The notes under the pieces were generated by a model, which ran no database searches, was not told the DNA's origin, and saw nothing but the letters and a program-made list of their open reading frames with translations. Below are positions 8,578 to 17,061 of a stretch of DNA of 46,837 nucleotides, piece after piece. Made by a program: the position numbers and the translations under genes. Origin of the DNA: Nostoc punctiforme NIES-2108 (GTDB lineage: Bacteria; Cyanobacteriota; Cyanobacteriia; Cyanobacteriales; Nostocaceae); NCBI GenBank assembly GCA_003326195.1, contig LXQE01000159.1, positions 86,576 through 133,412 on the forward strand. Reading direction: 5' to 3'. How positions within the stretch are numbered: the first letter of the stretch is position 1; every line of letters starts with the position of its first letter.

Positions 8578-8667
8578 GTGAAAAACGAAGAACTGTTGCA
8601 AATTATTGAAGAAGCTGCCCGGGAAAAGGCAACAGTACTATACGCTCAAACAAACAACCGCTCATAA
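8578..8667 (+). pseudogene. Remnant of a leucine-rich-repeat protein N-terminus
   Basis: A 29-codon frame starts with GTG at 8578 and reads MKNEELLQIIEEAAREKATV before degenerating into LYAQTNNRS and a TAA stop. In Nostoc, leucine-rich-repeat proteins (often Roc-COR GTPases) commonly begin with such a DELLQIIEQAAREG-type helix followed by ELDLSGN. Here the expected leucine-rich repeat is replaced by unrelated residues, so I read it as the surviving 5' end of a deleted gene. Because the match rests on about 20 residues recalled from the family, a short real peptide cannot be excluded. The fragment ends 10 bases from the stop codon of the convergent kinase gene. Confidence 0.45.
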
Positions 8668-8676
8668 TCAGCGTAA

Positions 8677-10080
8677 CTAACTTCTCATTGGATTGGTAAT
8701 TGGCAAACCTAACCAATCGCTTAATTCCTGAGCTAGCCATTCCAGTTCCGCTTCAGATTTAATTGCACCACCACTACCACCAAGCTGATATTTTTTTACT
8801 CCTACCCAAATATCCAATTGTGCGGGAACGGCACTTCTAGTACCTTCAGAATCTTTAGTAAAATGTTTGGGAATGTAAACTAACTTATTAATACTTTGTC
8901 TTGGCAATGCACGGGGACGATAAAATTTCCAAGCAAACAACTCCCAGGTTAGGGTTATTTGTTCGGGATTCAGGCGTAAGCAGATGCGTCCAAAAAAATG
9001 AAAGAAAAATTTATACACCATCATAAAACCAGCACCCCAAAATGGAAGCGAGAACAAAGCAAAGGGGATGTTGACAGGAAAAGGTGCTGAGAGTGCGCCA
9101 ATTGTCCAAAAAAGAATAAATGAATTCCAGACGATCGCAAATAAACCTGTAAATATTATTGATGGATCAAAACCAGATGGTGGAACGATAATTTCTAGAG
9201 AATCACCATTTTTGGTTAGTTGAATCTTACTCCCCTCTGGTTTGCCAACAACTAAAGTAGGAAAGTTTGTCGGTTGTGGTTTCTCTAAAGCTGTGATCGC
9301 TTGTTCAGCAGAACTCAAACGCCGTTCTAAACTGGGTTCAATCATCCACTTTAACCAATTGCTAAAGCTGGGACTGAGATTAGTCAATTGTTCAAACTGA
9401 ATCTGAAAATCCTTTTGGGGTAAATCAGCTGGGTGAGTACCCGTCACTAAATAAATTAAGGTTGTGCCTAAACTATAAAGGTCTGACGCTGCAACAGTGC
9501 GTCCGCCAAATTGCTCTGGTGGCATATAGCCATAAGTTCCTACCACAGTTCTTGTCCCGGTTTCGCTAGCCAGGACTGTCTGTACTGAGCCAAAATCTAC
9601 CAAATAAACTTGACCTACACTATTACCAGAGCGCTCCCCCAATAAAATATTGCTAGGCTTAATATCACGGTGAATTACAGGCGGATGTAGCTCATGTAGG
9701 TAAACGAGAATCTTTAAAAGTGCTTTAGCTATCTGTTTGATTTCAGTTTCTGTAAAAGTCCGTCCAGTTTGTAAGTATTGCTCTAAAGTTTGTGCAGGGA
9801 TATAAGTTTGTACTAGAGCAAATCCTTGGATGGTTGGTAAGTTTACCTCGAAATAGTTTAAATAGCTAGGAATTGAGGGATGTGCTAGGTTTTTTAAAGT
9901 TTCAGCTTCTCGCTCAAACAATTTGAGTGAATCCCACTCAAAATCACTACTAAAAGAGAGTAACTTGATGACGACTAATTCCTGAGTTTGCAAATCACGA
10001 GCTAATAGCGTCCGCCGCCCTGCTTTTTTTCCTAATAGCTGCTGAACTTCGTAGCGTTCGCCTAATATTTCACCAATCAT
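8677..10080 (-). CDS. Membrane-associated serine/threonine protein kinase
   Basis: A 467-residue Hanks-type kinase. The catalytic domain (about 10-270) has VVIKLL with Lys39, IHRDIKPSN (Asp139, Lys141, Asn144), VDFGS (Asp162) and GTYGYMPPEQ, so the catalytic residues are intact. The glycine-rich loop is atypical (LLGKKAGRRTLLA instead of GxGxxG), a variation also known in other cyanobacterial kinases. After a linker, two hydrophobic spans (about residues 308-330 and 335-362) anchor it in the membrane, followed by about 100 soluble residues with no sensor domain that I recognise. The substrate is unknown. It is divergent from cbiT, with 93 bp between the two starts. Confidence 0.93.
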   Translation of the reverse strand: MIGEILGERYEVQQLLGKKAGRRTLLARDLQTQELVVIKLLSFSSDFEWDSLKLFEREAETLKNLAHPSIPSYLNYFEVNLPTIQGFALVQTYIPAQTLEQYLQTGRTFTETEIKQIAKALLKILVYLHELHPPVIHRDIKPSNILLGERSGNSVGQVYLVDFGSVQTVLASETGTRTVVGTYGYMPPEQFGGRTVAASDLYSLGTTLIYLVTGTHPADLPQKDFQIQFEQLTNLSPSFSNWLKWMIEPSLERRLSSAEQAITALEKPQPTNFPTLVVGKPEGSKIQLTKNGDSLEIIVPPSGFDPSIIFTGLFAIVWNSFILFWTIGALSAPFPVNIPFALFSLPFWGAGFMMVYKFFFHFFGRICLRLNPEQITLTWELFAWKFYRPRALPRQSINKLVYIPKHFTKDSEGTRSAVPAQLDIWVGVKKYQLGGSGGAIKSEAELEWLAQELSDWLGLPITNPMRS

Positions 10081-10173
10081 TATGTTTTCTTATAATGCTA
10101 CGGTTGAAAAGTTTTATAGCTGATAGCTTTTCAATTTGGCAAATCGATATCTTTAGTATAATTGCGTAATTCT

Positions 10174-10776
10174 ATGCCCTCCCAACTTTGGCCTTATATT
10201 ACCCCAGGTATTCCCGATGATTTATTTGAGCATTTGCCAGGAATTCCCCTGAGCCAGCGAGAAGTCCGACTGCTATTGATTTCTCAACTGCGGCTAAAAT
10301 CAGATTCTGTGTTGTGGGATATTGGCGCTGGGACAGGTACAATTCCGGTAGAGGTGGGGCTATTGTGTCCAGGCGGACAAATTATCGCTATCGAAAGGGA
10401 TGAAGAAGTTGCTAATCTGATCAAGCGTAACTGCGATCGCTTTGATGTGAAAAATGTCGAAGTTGTTGAAGGCAGCGCCCCAGAGTGTTTACATGACCTC
10501 AAAATTACCCCTCACCGTGTTTGTATCGAGGGAGGTCGCCCTATTCAGGAAATTCTGCAAGCAGCTTGGCATTATTTGCCGCCATCCGGTCGGGTTGTAG
10601 CCACAGCTGCTAATCTAGAAAGTCTGTATGCTATTTCCCAGAGCTTTTCCCTATTAAGAGCTAGAAATATCGAAGTCGTTCAGTCTGCGGTTAACCGCCT
10701 AGAGACACGCGGCTTTTCTCAAACATTTACCGCCGTCGATCCCATTTTTATCCTCAGTGGTGAGAAACTGGATTAG
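10174..10776 (+). CDS. cbiT: Precorrin-6Y C5,15-methyltransferase subunit CbiT (decarboxylating methyltransferase)
   Basis: CbiT carries out the C15 methylation and C12 side-chain decarboxylation in cobalamin corrin-ring synthesis. The 200-residue protein has the class I SAM-binding motif WDIGAGTGTIPVEVG, the acidic IAIERDEE that contacts the ribose, the pre-motif PGIPDDLFEHLPGIPLSQREVR seen in CbiT, and a central CIEGGRP. The start is ATG 10174; a TTG at 10162 would add four residues. The partner subunit CbiE is not adjacent, so this is a stand-alone CbiT rather than a CobL fusion. It is followed after about 240 bases of repeats by cdsA. Confidence 0.9.
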   Translation: MPSQLWPYITPGIPDDLFEHLPGIPLSQREVRLLLISQLRLKSDSVLWDIGAGTGTIPVEVGLLCPGGQIIAIERDEEVANLIKRNCDRFDVKNVEVVEGSAPECLHDLKITPHRVCIEGGRPIQEILQAAWHYLPPSGRVVATAANLESLYAISQSFSLLRARNIEVVQSAVNRLETRGFSQTFTAVDPIFILSGEKLD

Positions 10777-10883
10777 GGAATGGGGCATAGGGCATGGGGC
10801 ATTGGAAGAGGCGGTAAGGGAAGGAAGAAGACAGAGATGAGGAAGTACGGGGAGTAGGGGAAGAAAGAATAACTAATTTAATA

Positions 10884-11001
10884 AATGCCCAATGCCCCAT
10901 GCCCAACGCCCAATGCCCAATACTTCTCTACGAGAGGCTGCGCCAACGACTACGGTCAGTACAAGTGCCCAATGCCCCATGCCCAATGCCCCATTCCCAA
11001 T
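10884..11001. repeat. CCCAATG heptamer clusters upstream of cdsA
   Basis: Two clusters of the 7-mer CCCAATG/CCCCATG (10884-10923 and 10967-11001) flank a short GC-rich dispersed repeat (about 10928-10950). Inverted copies (GGGCATGGGGCATTGG) lie at 10780-10805. The clusters stay in frame with cdsA and create a false N-terminal extension. Confidence 0.85.
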
Positions 11002-11014
11002 ATTTAATACTTCT

Positions 11015-11902
11015 ATGCCTTGGTCTCGGATTATAAGTGGAATTGTTGCGATCGCTCTTGCTCTTTCCGCAACCCTTTTGGGGGGTTGGTACTTTACCAT
11101 CATCTTTGCGGTCATCATCTTTTTGGGTCAACAGGAATATTTTAATTTGGTGCGAGCCAGAGGCATCGCTCCCGCCGCTAAAACCACTATGGCTGTCAGC
11201 CAAGTCTTGCTAGTGATTTGTACCCTTGATGGCAGTTTAGCTGACGCTGTGATGCCAATAGCTGGCACACTTATTTGTTTTTACCTGCTGTTTCAACCCA
11301 AATTTGCCACGATCGCTGATGTTTCCGCTTCTATTATGGGGCTATTTTACGTCGGTTATTTACCAAGTTACTGGGTGCGGTTACGAGCAATTGATAGCGC
11401 TGCTTTTAGTAATCTCCCTTTTGGAGGTTACTGGCCCACAACCTGGACAGATTTCTGGGAAAAGGCAAATTCCGCTTCTTTAGCACAAGGTTTTACAGCC
11501 ACACTACTGACTTTTTTTTGTATTTGGGCAGCTGATATCGGTGCTTATACCATTGGCAAATTCTTTGGGAAAACCCGTTTGTCTGACATTAGCCCGAAAA
11601 AAACTGTTGAAGGCGCTGTCTTTGGTATTACTTCAAGTATTGCCGTAGCCATAGCTGGAGCTTATTATCTTCACTTGCCTGAATCTTCCTTCACTGGTTT
11701 AGCATTGGGTTTGCTGATTGGTATTGCTAGTCTTTTAGGGGATCTCACAGAATCTATGCTCAAGCGGGATGCTGGAGTTAAAGATTCTGGGCAGTTAATC
11801 CCCGGTCATGGTGGTATTTTAGACCGTACCGATAGTTATATTTTTACTGCTCCTTTGGTTTACTATTTTGTGACATTACTTTTGCCACTACTTAGTAAAT
11901 AG
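11015..11902 (+). CDS. cdsA: Phosphatidate cytidylyltransferase (CDP-diacylglycerol synthase)
   Basis: CdsA converts phosphatidic acid and CTP to CDP-diacylglycerol, the precursor of phosphatidylglycerol, which is essential for the photosystems. The 295-residue polytopic membrane protein has about eight hydrophobic spans, the motif SDISPKKTVEGAVFG, and the family signature region LGDLTESMLKRDAGVKDSG followed by PGHGGILDRTDS, whose Asp residues bind metal. The frame stays open upstream to 10892, but those 41 residues (MPHAQRPMPN and similar) are translated repeat DNA. The likely start is ATG 11015 (MPWSRIISG). No strong Shine-Dalgarno site precedes it. Confidence 0.95.
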   Translation: MPWSRIISGIVAIALALSATLLGGWYFTIIFAVIIFLGQQEYFNLVRARGIAPAAKTTMAVSQVLLVICTLDGSLADAVMPIAGTLICFYLLFQPKFATIADVSASIMGLFYVGYLPSYWVRLRAIDSAAFSNLPFGGYWPTTWTDFWEKANSASLAQGFTATLLTFFCIWAADIGAYTIGKFFGKTRLSDISPKKTVEGAVFGITSSIAVAIAGAYYLHLPESSFTGLALGLLIGIASLLGDLTESMLKRDAGVKDSGQLIPGHGGILDRTDSYIFTAPLVYYFVTLLLPLLSK

Positions 11903-11907
11903 GTGAG

Positions 11908-12018
11908 TTGGGCATTGGGCATTGGGCATTGGGCACAAGAGGCAGAGGGGCAGAGGGGAAAAACTTACTGCAACTTTTCACTGCTCCCCTGCTCCCCTGC
12001 CCCTTGGTCCCCTGCTCT
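11908..12018. repeat. Heptamer and CCCCTGCT repeats after cdsA
   Basis: Four copies of GGGCATT (11911-11936) are followed by purine-rich AGGGGCAGAGG and then CTCCCCTGC-type repeats (11980-12018). The stretch lies between convergent cdsA and the DUF2993 gene. No classical terminator hairpin was seen here. Confidence 0.8.
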
Positions 12019-12078
12019 TGTTCCACTAGACGCCACATCATTTAAAATAGGGTATTAATATTTTTTAATTTGCGATCG

Positions 12079-12792
12079 TCAAGGGTTAACGTTAATCCGC
12101 CCACGACATACTAGCTTGCCTGGGATCAGCGTTAGTTCTTGGATATCAACATCTGAGCCAAGATCCAGATTGTACTCATAATTGTCCTTTAATATATCTT
12201 CCCGATCGCGCTTGATTGGGATATGTACTAGTTGCAACTCATGCCCACTGAGTAATTGTAAGCCCAGACAAATCTCTAGAGGCGTTGTTTCACTATTGGT
12301 TACTCTCAAACCTCGCAGTATAATTTGGTTGTTCCCAAGGAGAATTTCTTGCCACTTGATTGGTTGTGACTGGGAATAATCTTTTGGTAAAACCTTAATC
12401 AATAGATCGCTTAAAGCAGTTGATAATAAGTCTGATGAGAGAGAAGCATTCAGATCCTTCTCGTCTACGATCAAATCGCCAACCACTGGTACTGTTTCTA
12501 ACAGTTGCAGAGATTTTCCCTTGAGTACGGAACCGATATTTACCCGAATATTTTCTGCTATTAATTGAATTTGTGTAATTAGGAGACCTTGATAAACTGC
12601 ATGAGTAGCAAAAACAGATACCGAAGGAATGCGTCCAGAGAAAAGTTGGCGATCGCTAGCTTTAATCTCCACTTCTAGTTCCGATATTTGGCTGACCTGC
12701 GCTCTCAACCAGAGCTTGACTGCTGTTGTGAGTACTTGCGTAATTATGCGGATTTTATTTCCACTTGTTGTTTGGGGATTTTGCTCTGGCAT
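12079..12792 (-). CDS. DUF2993 (LmeA-like phospholipid-binding) protein
   Basis: A 237-residue protein with the pattern of cyanobacterial DUF2993 proteins: N-terminal ITQVLTTAVKLWLRAQVSQISELEVEI, repeated beta-rich segments such as VSVFATHAVYQGLLITQIQL and VNIGSVLKGKSLQLLE, and GRINVNP at the C-terminus. The family includes mycobacterial LmeA, a periplasmic phospholipid-binding protein. No signal peptide is obvious here, so the location is uncertain. Cyanobacteria carry several paralogues of unknown role. It is divergent from the pseudouridine synthase gene with 134 bp between the starts, and convergent with cdsA. Confidence 0.8.
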   Translation of the reverse strand: MPEQNPQTTSGNKIRIITQVLTTAVKLWLRAQVSQISELEVEIKASDRQLFSGRIPSVSVFATHAVYQGLLITQIQLIAENIRVNIGSVLKGKSLQLLETVPVVGDLIVDEKDLNASLSSDLLSTALSDLLIKVLPKDYSQSQPIKWQEILLGNNQIILRGLRVTNSETTPLEICLGLQLLSGHELQLVHIPIKRDREDILKDNYEYNLDLGSDVDIQELTLIPGKLVCRGRINVNP

Positions 12793-12926
12793 TTAACCAA
12801 TCTGTTTAGGAGTATTTGCTCAACAACTGAACCGAAATTAAATAAGCTTCAAATGTAACATTTATGTCTACTCGCTACAAAATGCAAATATCATTTAATT
12901 GATAACAGTAAATAAGCAATTTCCAC

Positions 12927-13685
12927 ATGGAGGTACGGTTACAAAAAATTCTTGCTCAATGGGGTATCGCCTCACGTCGTGAAGCCGAAGACATGATTAG
13001 GCACTCACGGGTGCGGATTAATGGGGTATTGGCACATTTAGGTCAAAAAGTTGATCCCGAAAAAGATGCGATCGCAATTGATGGTAAGCCTGTATCTGAA
13101 AAGCAGCGTCCGGCTTTAATATATCTATTGCTGCACAAACCCGCAGGAGTGGTTTCGACTTGCTACGACCCTCATCGCAGAACAACAGTCCTGGATTTAC
13201 TACCGAAAGAATTACGGGAGGGTTCAGGTATTCACCCAGTTGGCCGTCTAGATGCAGATTCGACAGGAGCATTAATCCTGACTAATGACGGAGAACTGAC
13301 ATTTGGACTAACCCATCCACGTCACAGTATTTCCAAGACATATCATGTTTTGGTGAAAGGACATCCTCCAGAAACAGTACTACAGATGTGGCGTCAAGGT
13401 GTGATGTTGGAGAGTAGAAAAACCAGGGCCGCTAAGGTACGCCTAATCGAACGTCGTACCGAGGAAAGCGTTTTAGAAATAGTGTTGCAGGAGGGAAGAA
13501 ATCGCCAAATTCGCCGTATAGCTCAACAGTTAGGATACCCAGTAATCAAGCTGCATCGGACTGCTATCGGCCCAATTGAATTACAAACTCCCAAAGAACC
13601 CTTTTTATCAGAGGGTAAATATCGTTCCCTCAAAGATCGTGAGATTCACTTTTTGCAAGATCAGATAACGCAACCTAATTATTGA
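12927..13685 (+). CDS. RsuA/RluB/RluE-family pseudouridine synthase
   Basis: A 252-residue pseudouridine synthase that probably modifies a uridine in 16S or 23S rRNA. Residues 1-50 form an S4 RNA-binding domain (RLQKILAQWGIASRREAEDMI). The catalytic domain follows with LLLHKPAGVVSTCYDP and the motif HPVGRLDADSTGALILTNDG, in which Asp109 is the expected nucleophile, then the basic motif EGRNRQIRRIAQQLG. Length and architecture fit RluB/RsuA, but the site specificity cannot be assigned from sequence. The ATG at 12927 starts directly at the S4 domain. It is 29 bp upstream of the RodZ-like gene and may be cotranscribed with it. Confidence 0.92.
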   Translation: MEVRLQKILAQWGIASRREAEDMIRHSRVRINGVLAHLGQKVDPEKDAIAIDGKPVSEKQRPALIYLLLHKPAGVVSTCYDPHRRTTVLDLLPKELREGSGIHPVGRLDADSTGALILTNDGELTFGLTHPRHSISKTYHVLVKGHPPETVLQMWRQGVMLESRKTRAAKVRLIERRTEESVLEIVLQEGRNRQIRRIAQQLGYPVIKLHRTAIGPIELQTPKEPFLSEGKYRSLKDREIHFLQDQITQPNY

Positions 13686-13714
13686 TTCAGTGGAGTTAAG
13701 GAGTGTCAGTAGGC

Positions 13715-14527
13715 ATGAAATGGCTAAGAAAGAAGAATAAGCACCAGCCATCACTTTCATTAGAGGAACAACGAGCCGAAAAGTTGGCAGAGTTAGGCGC
13801 TCAACTTTGGGCATTGCGTCAAGAACAGGGTTTATCCCTAGAGCAAGTGGTTGCATTGACCAGGATTCCCCGACGATTATTGCAGGCGATCGAAGAAGGT
13901 AATTTAAACGATCTACCAGAACCAGTCTATATTCAGGGTTTGATCAGACAATTTGCCGATGCACTAGGCTTGAATGGAGTAGACTTTTCTGGCACTTTTC
14001 CGATCAGTTCTGCACAAGTTAGCCCTCTCAGTAGGGGGAATAATTCACCCCTAGCTCAACTACGTCCAATTCATCTTTACTTTCTTTACATATTCCTAAT
14101 AGTATGCTCTGTAAATGGGTTATCTCAGTTATTAAACAACGCGTTACTACAAGCAAGTAATAGCCCAAACCAGCCATATCCAAAACAAAAGTCTGTTGTT
14201 AAACCAGAACTAGCTCAACTAAAAGAGTCAACACAGGTACAACCTGTCAGCGATACCCTTAGCGGTGTCCAAAAGAAACAGGTTGTCCAGATTGGTGTAA
14301 CTTTGAAAGCCTCATCTTGGATTCGTGTAGTAGCCGATGGCAAAACCGAGTTTGAGGGTATTCTGCCAGAGGGAACTCACCGAATTTGGAAAGCCCAAGA
14401 GCAACTGACAGTGAAAACTGATAATGCTGGTGGTGTGTTGGTGAGTGTTAATCAAGAGAAAGCCAAGGAAATGGGAGAGCCAGGCAAAGAGGAAGAAGTT
14501 AGGATTGCTGCCAAGCCTAAGTTTTGA
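13715..14527 (+). CDS. RodZ-like helix-turn-helix membrane protein
   Basis: A 270-residue protein with an N-terminal HTH_25-type domain (about 24-85: LGAQLWALRQEQGLSLEQVVALTRIPRRLLQAIE, then LPEPVYIQGLIRQFADALGL), a single membrane span (about 112-134), a flexible linker and a C-terminal beta-rich domain (SSWIRVVADGKTEFEGILPEGTHRIW) of the DUF4115 type. This is the layout of RodZ, the bitopic protein that links MreB to the cell-wall machinery. Cyanobacterial members are diverse, so the role is inferred. The start is ATG 13715, which has AAGGAG (13698-13703) 11 bases upstream. A GTG at 13703 overlaps that site and is rejected. Confidence 0.82.
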   Translation: MKWLRKKNKHQPSLSLEEQRAEKLAELGAQLWALRQEQGLSLEQVVALTRIPRRLLQAIEEGNLNDLPEPVYIQGLIRQFADALGLNGVDFSGTFPISSAQVSPLSRGNNSPLAQLRPIHLYFLYIFLIVCSVNGLSQLLNNALLQASNSPNQPYPKQKSVVKPELAQLKESTQVQPVSDTLSGVQKKQVVQIGVTLKASSWIRVVADGKTEFEGILPEGTHRIWKAQEQLTVKTDNAGGVLVSVNQEKAKEMGEPGKEEEVRIAAKPKF

Positions 14528-14542
14528 GATGAAGGAGAAATC

Positions 14543-14640
14543 AATTCAAAATGACGCTCGCGGACTCGCTAACGCTGCGCTAACAAAATTCAAAATTGTA
14601 CTCTTACAGAGAAGCAAGCTACGCGCAGCGTCTCATAGAG
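14543..14640. repeat. Dispersed composite repeat, copy 1
   Basis: A mosaic flanked by AATTCAAAATGACGCTC and GCGCTAACAAAATTCAAAATT. Its segment 14601-14634 is an exact reverse complement of 25096-25129. Degenerate relatives occur at 43300-43325 and 43492-43520. It lies in the gap between the RodZ-like gene and convergent malQ. Confidence 0.8.
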
Positions 14641-14784
14641 AACAAAAAGACTGTGGGAGATGAGAAGGATAAGGGGGACAAGGAGAAAAGGAGGAAAAGG
14701 AAGCATTTACTCTTCCCTCTCCCTTGTCTTCCTTGTCTGCCTTCTTTTACCCATCTCCCCATGCTTCCCTGCTCAAGAACTACC

Positions 14785-16293
14785 TTATTGTGCTTCTGGG
14801 GCGCGTCCATTGAGTCTGGTAAGAACTTTCAAGCGATCGCGTAATTCGTCTGTTAACGCTCCTGCTTGATAGCGCCACTCCCAGTTCCCCTCAGCAACAC
14901 TAGGAAAATTCATCCGCGCTTCGTTTCCTAATCCCAAAACATCTTGCAAGGGAATAATCGCTTGGTTGGCTATGGAACTCAAAGCTAGGCGAATTAAATC
15001 CCACTGGATGCCTTCAGGACTAATACAACCTAAATAAAGCCATAAGTTATGCTTTTCGTTGTCATTAGCTGAATTGAACCAGCCTACAGTTGTGTCATTA
15101 TCGTGAGTGCCAGTATAAACTACAGCATTTCGCGGGTAATTGAATGGTAAAAATGGATTACTAGGATCGGAACCAAATGCAAACTGCAAAACCTTCATCC
15201 CCGGAAATTCATACTTGTCTCGCAGCGCTTCTACCTCTGGTGTAATTACTCCCAAATCTTCCGCCAAGACGGGTAGCTTGCCCAACTTCTCCCTAATCGC
15301 TGCAAAAAAAGCATCTCCAGGCGCTTCCACCCATTTCCCATTCATGGCAGTTTCTTCACCTTGAGGCACAGACCAATAAGCCTCAAAGCCCCGGAAGTGG
15401 TCAATGCGAATTATATCTACATAATCCAGCATTGCCTCAAAGCGCTGTACCCACCATTTAAAATCTTGTTTTTGCAATTCCTCCCAGTTATAAACCGGGT
15501 TTCCCCACAATTGACCGGTGGCACTAAAGTAATCTGGTGGAACTCCTGCCATTTGGGCAGCAGCTCCTGTCTCTTCGTCTAAGCAAAAGATGTCGGGATG
15601 CGCCCACACGTCGGCACTATCATGAGCTACGTAGATGGGGATATCGCCAATAATGTCAATGCCGCGCATATTAGCGTAACTTTTGAGGTCAGACCACTGG
15701 CGGAAAAACTCAAATTGGACGAATTTGTAATAATAAATCTCTCCGTTGAGCCGATGCTGTGCTTGCTCCAATGCTTGGGGATCGCGTTTGACAAATTCTG
15801 GTTTCCATGCGTGCCAGTTTGCATTCTCATTGGCATCTTTTAGCGCCATAAATAAGGCGTAATTATCCAGCCAGTAGGCTTTACTGTCGCAAAAACCTGC
15901 AAACTCCTTCTGCTGGATAGGCGTAGCATTGGTTCTAAAGTTGTCACAGGCTTTTTTGAGTAGCCCAATCTTAATCGGCACAACCTGGTCGAAATCTACC
16001 TTTTCTACCGGAAATCCTGGTAAATTAGCAAAGTCTTCTTCAGATAGTAAACCTTCTTCTAAGAGTTTTTCTGGGCTAATTAGCAGAGGATTTCCTGCCA
16101 TTGCCGAGTAGCACATATACGGAGAATTGCCGTATCCAGTGGGGCCCAGTGGTAAAACTTGCCAATATTGTTGATGGCTCTCTTTAAGAAAATCAATGAA
16201 GCGATAGGCTTCTAAGCCTAAATCCCCAATGCCAAATCGACTGGGAAAAGAGGTAGGATGCAGCAAAATGCCACTGGATCTAGGAAAAGGCAT
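14785..16293 (-). CDS. malQ: 4-alpha-glucanotransferase (disproportionating enzyme)
   Basis: MalQ (GH77) transfers maltooligosaccharide segments between glucans and acts in glycogen and maltodextrin turnover in the cytoplasm. The 502-residue protein begins with the GH77 N-terminus PRSSGILLHPTSFPSRFGIGDLG and contains WQVLPLGPTGYGNSPY, GDIPIYVAHDSADVWAHP, IIRIDHFRGFEAYW with the nucleophile Asp, LAEDLGVITPEV with the acid/base Glu, and YTGTHDNDTTVGW. All three catalytic acids are present and the length is normal for the short bacterial/plant type. It is convergent with the RodZ-like gene and no other glycogen gene adjoins it. Confidence 0.96.
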   Translation of the reverse strand: MPFPRSSGILLHPTSFPSRFGIGDLGLEAYRFIDFLKESHQQYWQVLPLGPTGYGNSPYMCYSAMAGNPLLISPEKLLEEGLLSEEDFANLPGFPVEKVDFDQVVPIKIGLLKKACDNFRTNATPIQQKEFAGFCDSKAYWLDNYALFMALKDANENANWHAWKPEFVKRDPQALEQAQHRLNGEIYYYKFVQFEFFRQWSDLKSYANMRGIDIIGDIPIYVAHDSADVWAHPDIFCLDEETGAAAQMAGVPPDYFSATGQLWGNPVYNWEELQKQDFKWWVQRFEAMLDYVDIIRIDHFRGFEAYWSVPQGEETAMNGKWVEAPGDAFFAAIREKLGKLPVLAEDLGVITPEVEALRDKYEFPGMKVLQFAFGSDPSNPFLPFNYPRNAVVYTGTHDNDTTVGWFNSANDNEKHNLWLYLGCISPEGIQWDLIRLALSSIANQAIIPLQDVLGLGNEARMNFPSVAEGNWEWRYQAGALTDELRDRLKVLTRLNGRAPEAQ

Positions 16294-16429
16294 ATTTAAC
16301 CTGAGTTATGAGAGGGAGCAATTGTCTGATGGAGACACGATGCGATTGCCCAAGGGGCAGTGGCAAAGCCAACGCATCGAATTTATCACTGAACGGTATT
16401 TGCAGGGGAAATCAAGTAAACTCATTTTG

Positions 16430-16520
16430 TTTGTTATTTGTCCTTTGTCCTTTGTCCTTTGGGAATAACCAATGACTAATGACTAATGACCAATGACTAC
16501 TGACTAATGACTAAATAACT
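16430..16520. repeat. Heptamer arrays leading into the Nudix start codon
   Basis: Three to four copies of CCTTTGT (16436-16461) are followed by seven to eight copies of AATGACT (16470-16520). The Nudix ATG at 16521 begins with ATGACT and continues the array, as at ispF. Confidence 0.88.
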
Positions 16521-16952
16521 ATGACTTACCGAAATCCTACACCGACAGTTGATATCATCATTGAACTAGTAGATCGACCTCATCGGCCAATAGTGTTAAT
16601 TGAAAGACATAATCTACCTTTAGGTTGGGCTATTCCTGGTGGTTTTGTAGATTATGGCGAAGCGGTGGAAGTGGCGGCGCGGCGAGAAGCTGAGGAAGAG
16701 ACGGGTTTACAGGTGGAGTTGGTTGAACAATTATTGGTGTATTCTGACCCAAATCGCGATCCGCGTCAGCATACGATTAGTATTGTGTTTTTGGCGACAG
16801 CTAAGGGTGAACCAAAGGCTGGAGATGATGCTAAGGGTGTAGGCATTTTTGAGTATTGGCGAGTGCCTGGTAATTTATGTTTTGACCACGATCGTATTCT
16901 GCGCGATTATTGGCGATATCGGCATTATGGGATACGTCCGAGGTTGGGGTAA
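16521..16952 (+). CDS. Nudix hydrolase
   Basis: A 143-residue Nudix protein with a complete Nudix box: GGFVDYGEAVEVAARREAEEE followed by TGL, giving GX5EX7REUXEEXGU with the metal-binding glutamates. IPGGFVDYGE is typical of ADP-ribose pyrophosphatase and NUDT-like enzymes, but the substrate cannot be read from sequence. The start is taken as ATG 16521 (MTYRNPTPTVDIIIEL), which directly follows a heptamer array and has no Shine-Dalgarno sequence. It lies 109 bp upstream of the pentapeptide/RidA gene in the same direction. Confidence 0.92.
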   Translation: MTYRNPTPTVDIIIELVDRPHRPIVLIERHNLPLGWAIPGGFVDYGEAVEVAARREAEEETGLQVELVEQLLVYSDPNRDPRQHTISIVFLATAKGEPKAGDDAKGVGIFEYWRVPGNLCFDHDRILRDYWRYRHYGIRPRLG

Positions 16953-17061
16953 GAGGAACGAACCGCCAAGGCGCCAAGGGCGCGAAGGAAGAAAAGAGAG
17001 GAATACCTGTGACACAAAATTTTTGTGATTATACTGTGTCAGTGGTATTTAATAGTGCATT

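Noticed and set aside
10892..11014. N-terminal extension of CdsA
   Set aside because: It is translated CCCAATG repeat DNA, not family sequence.
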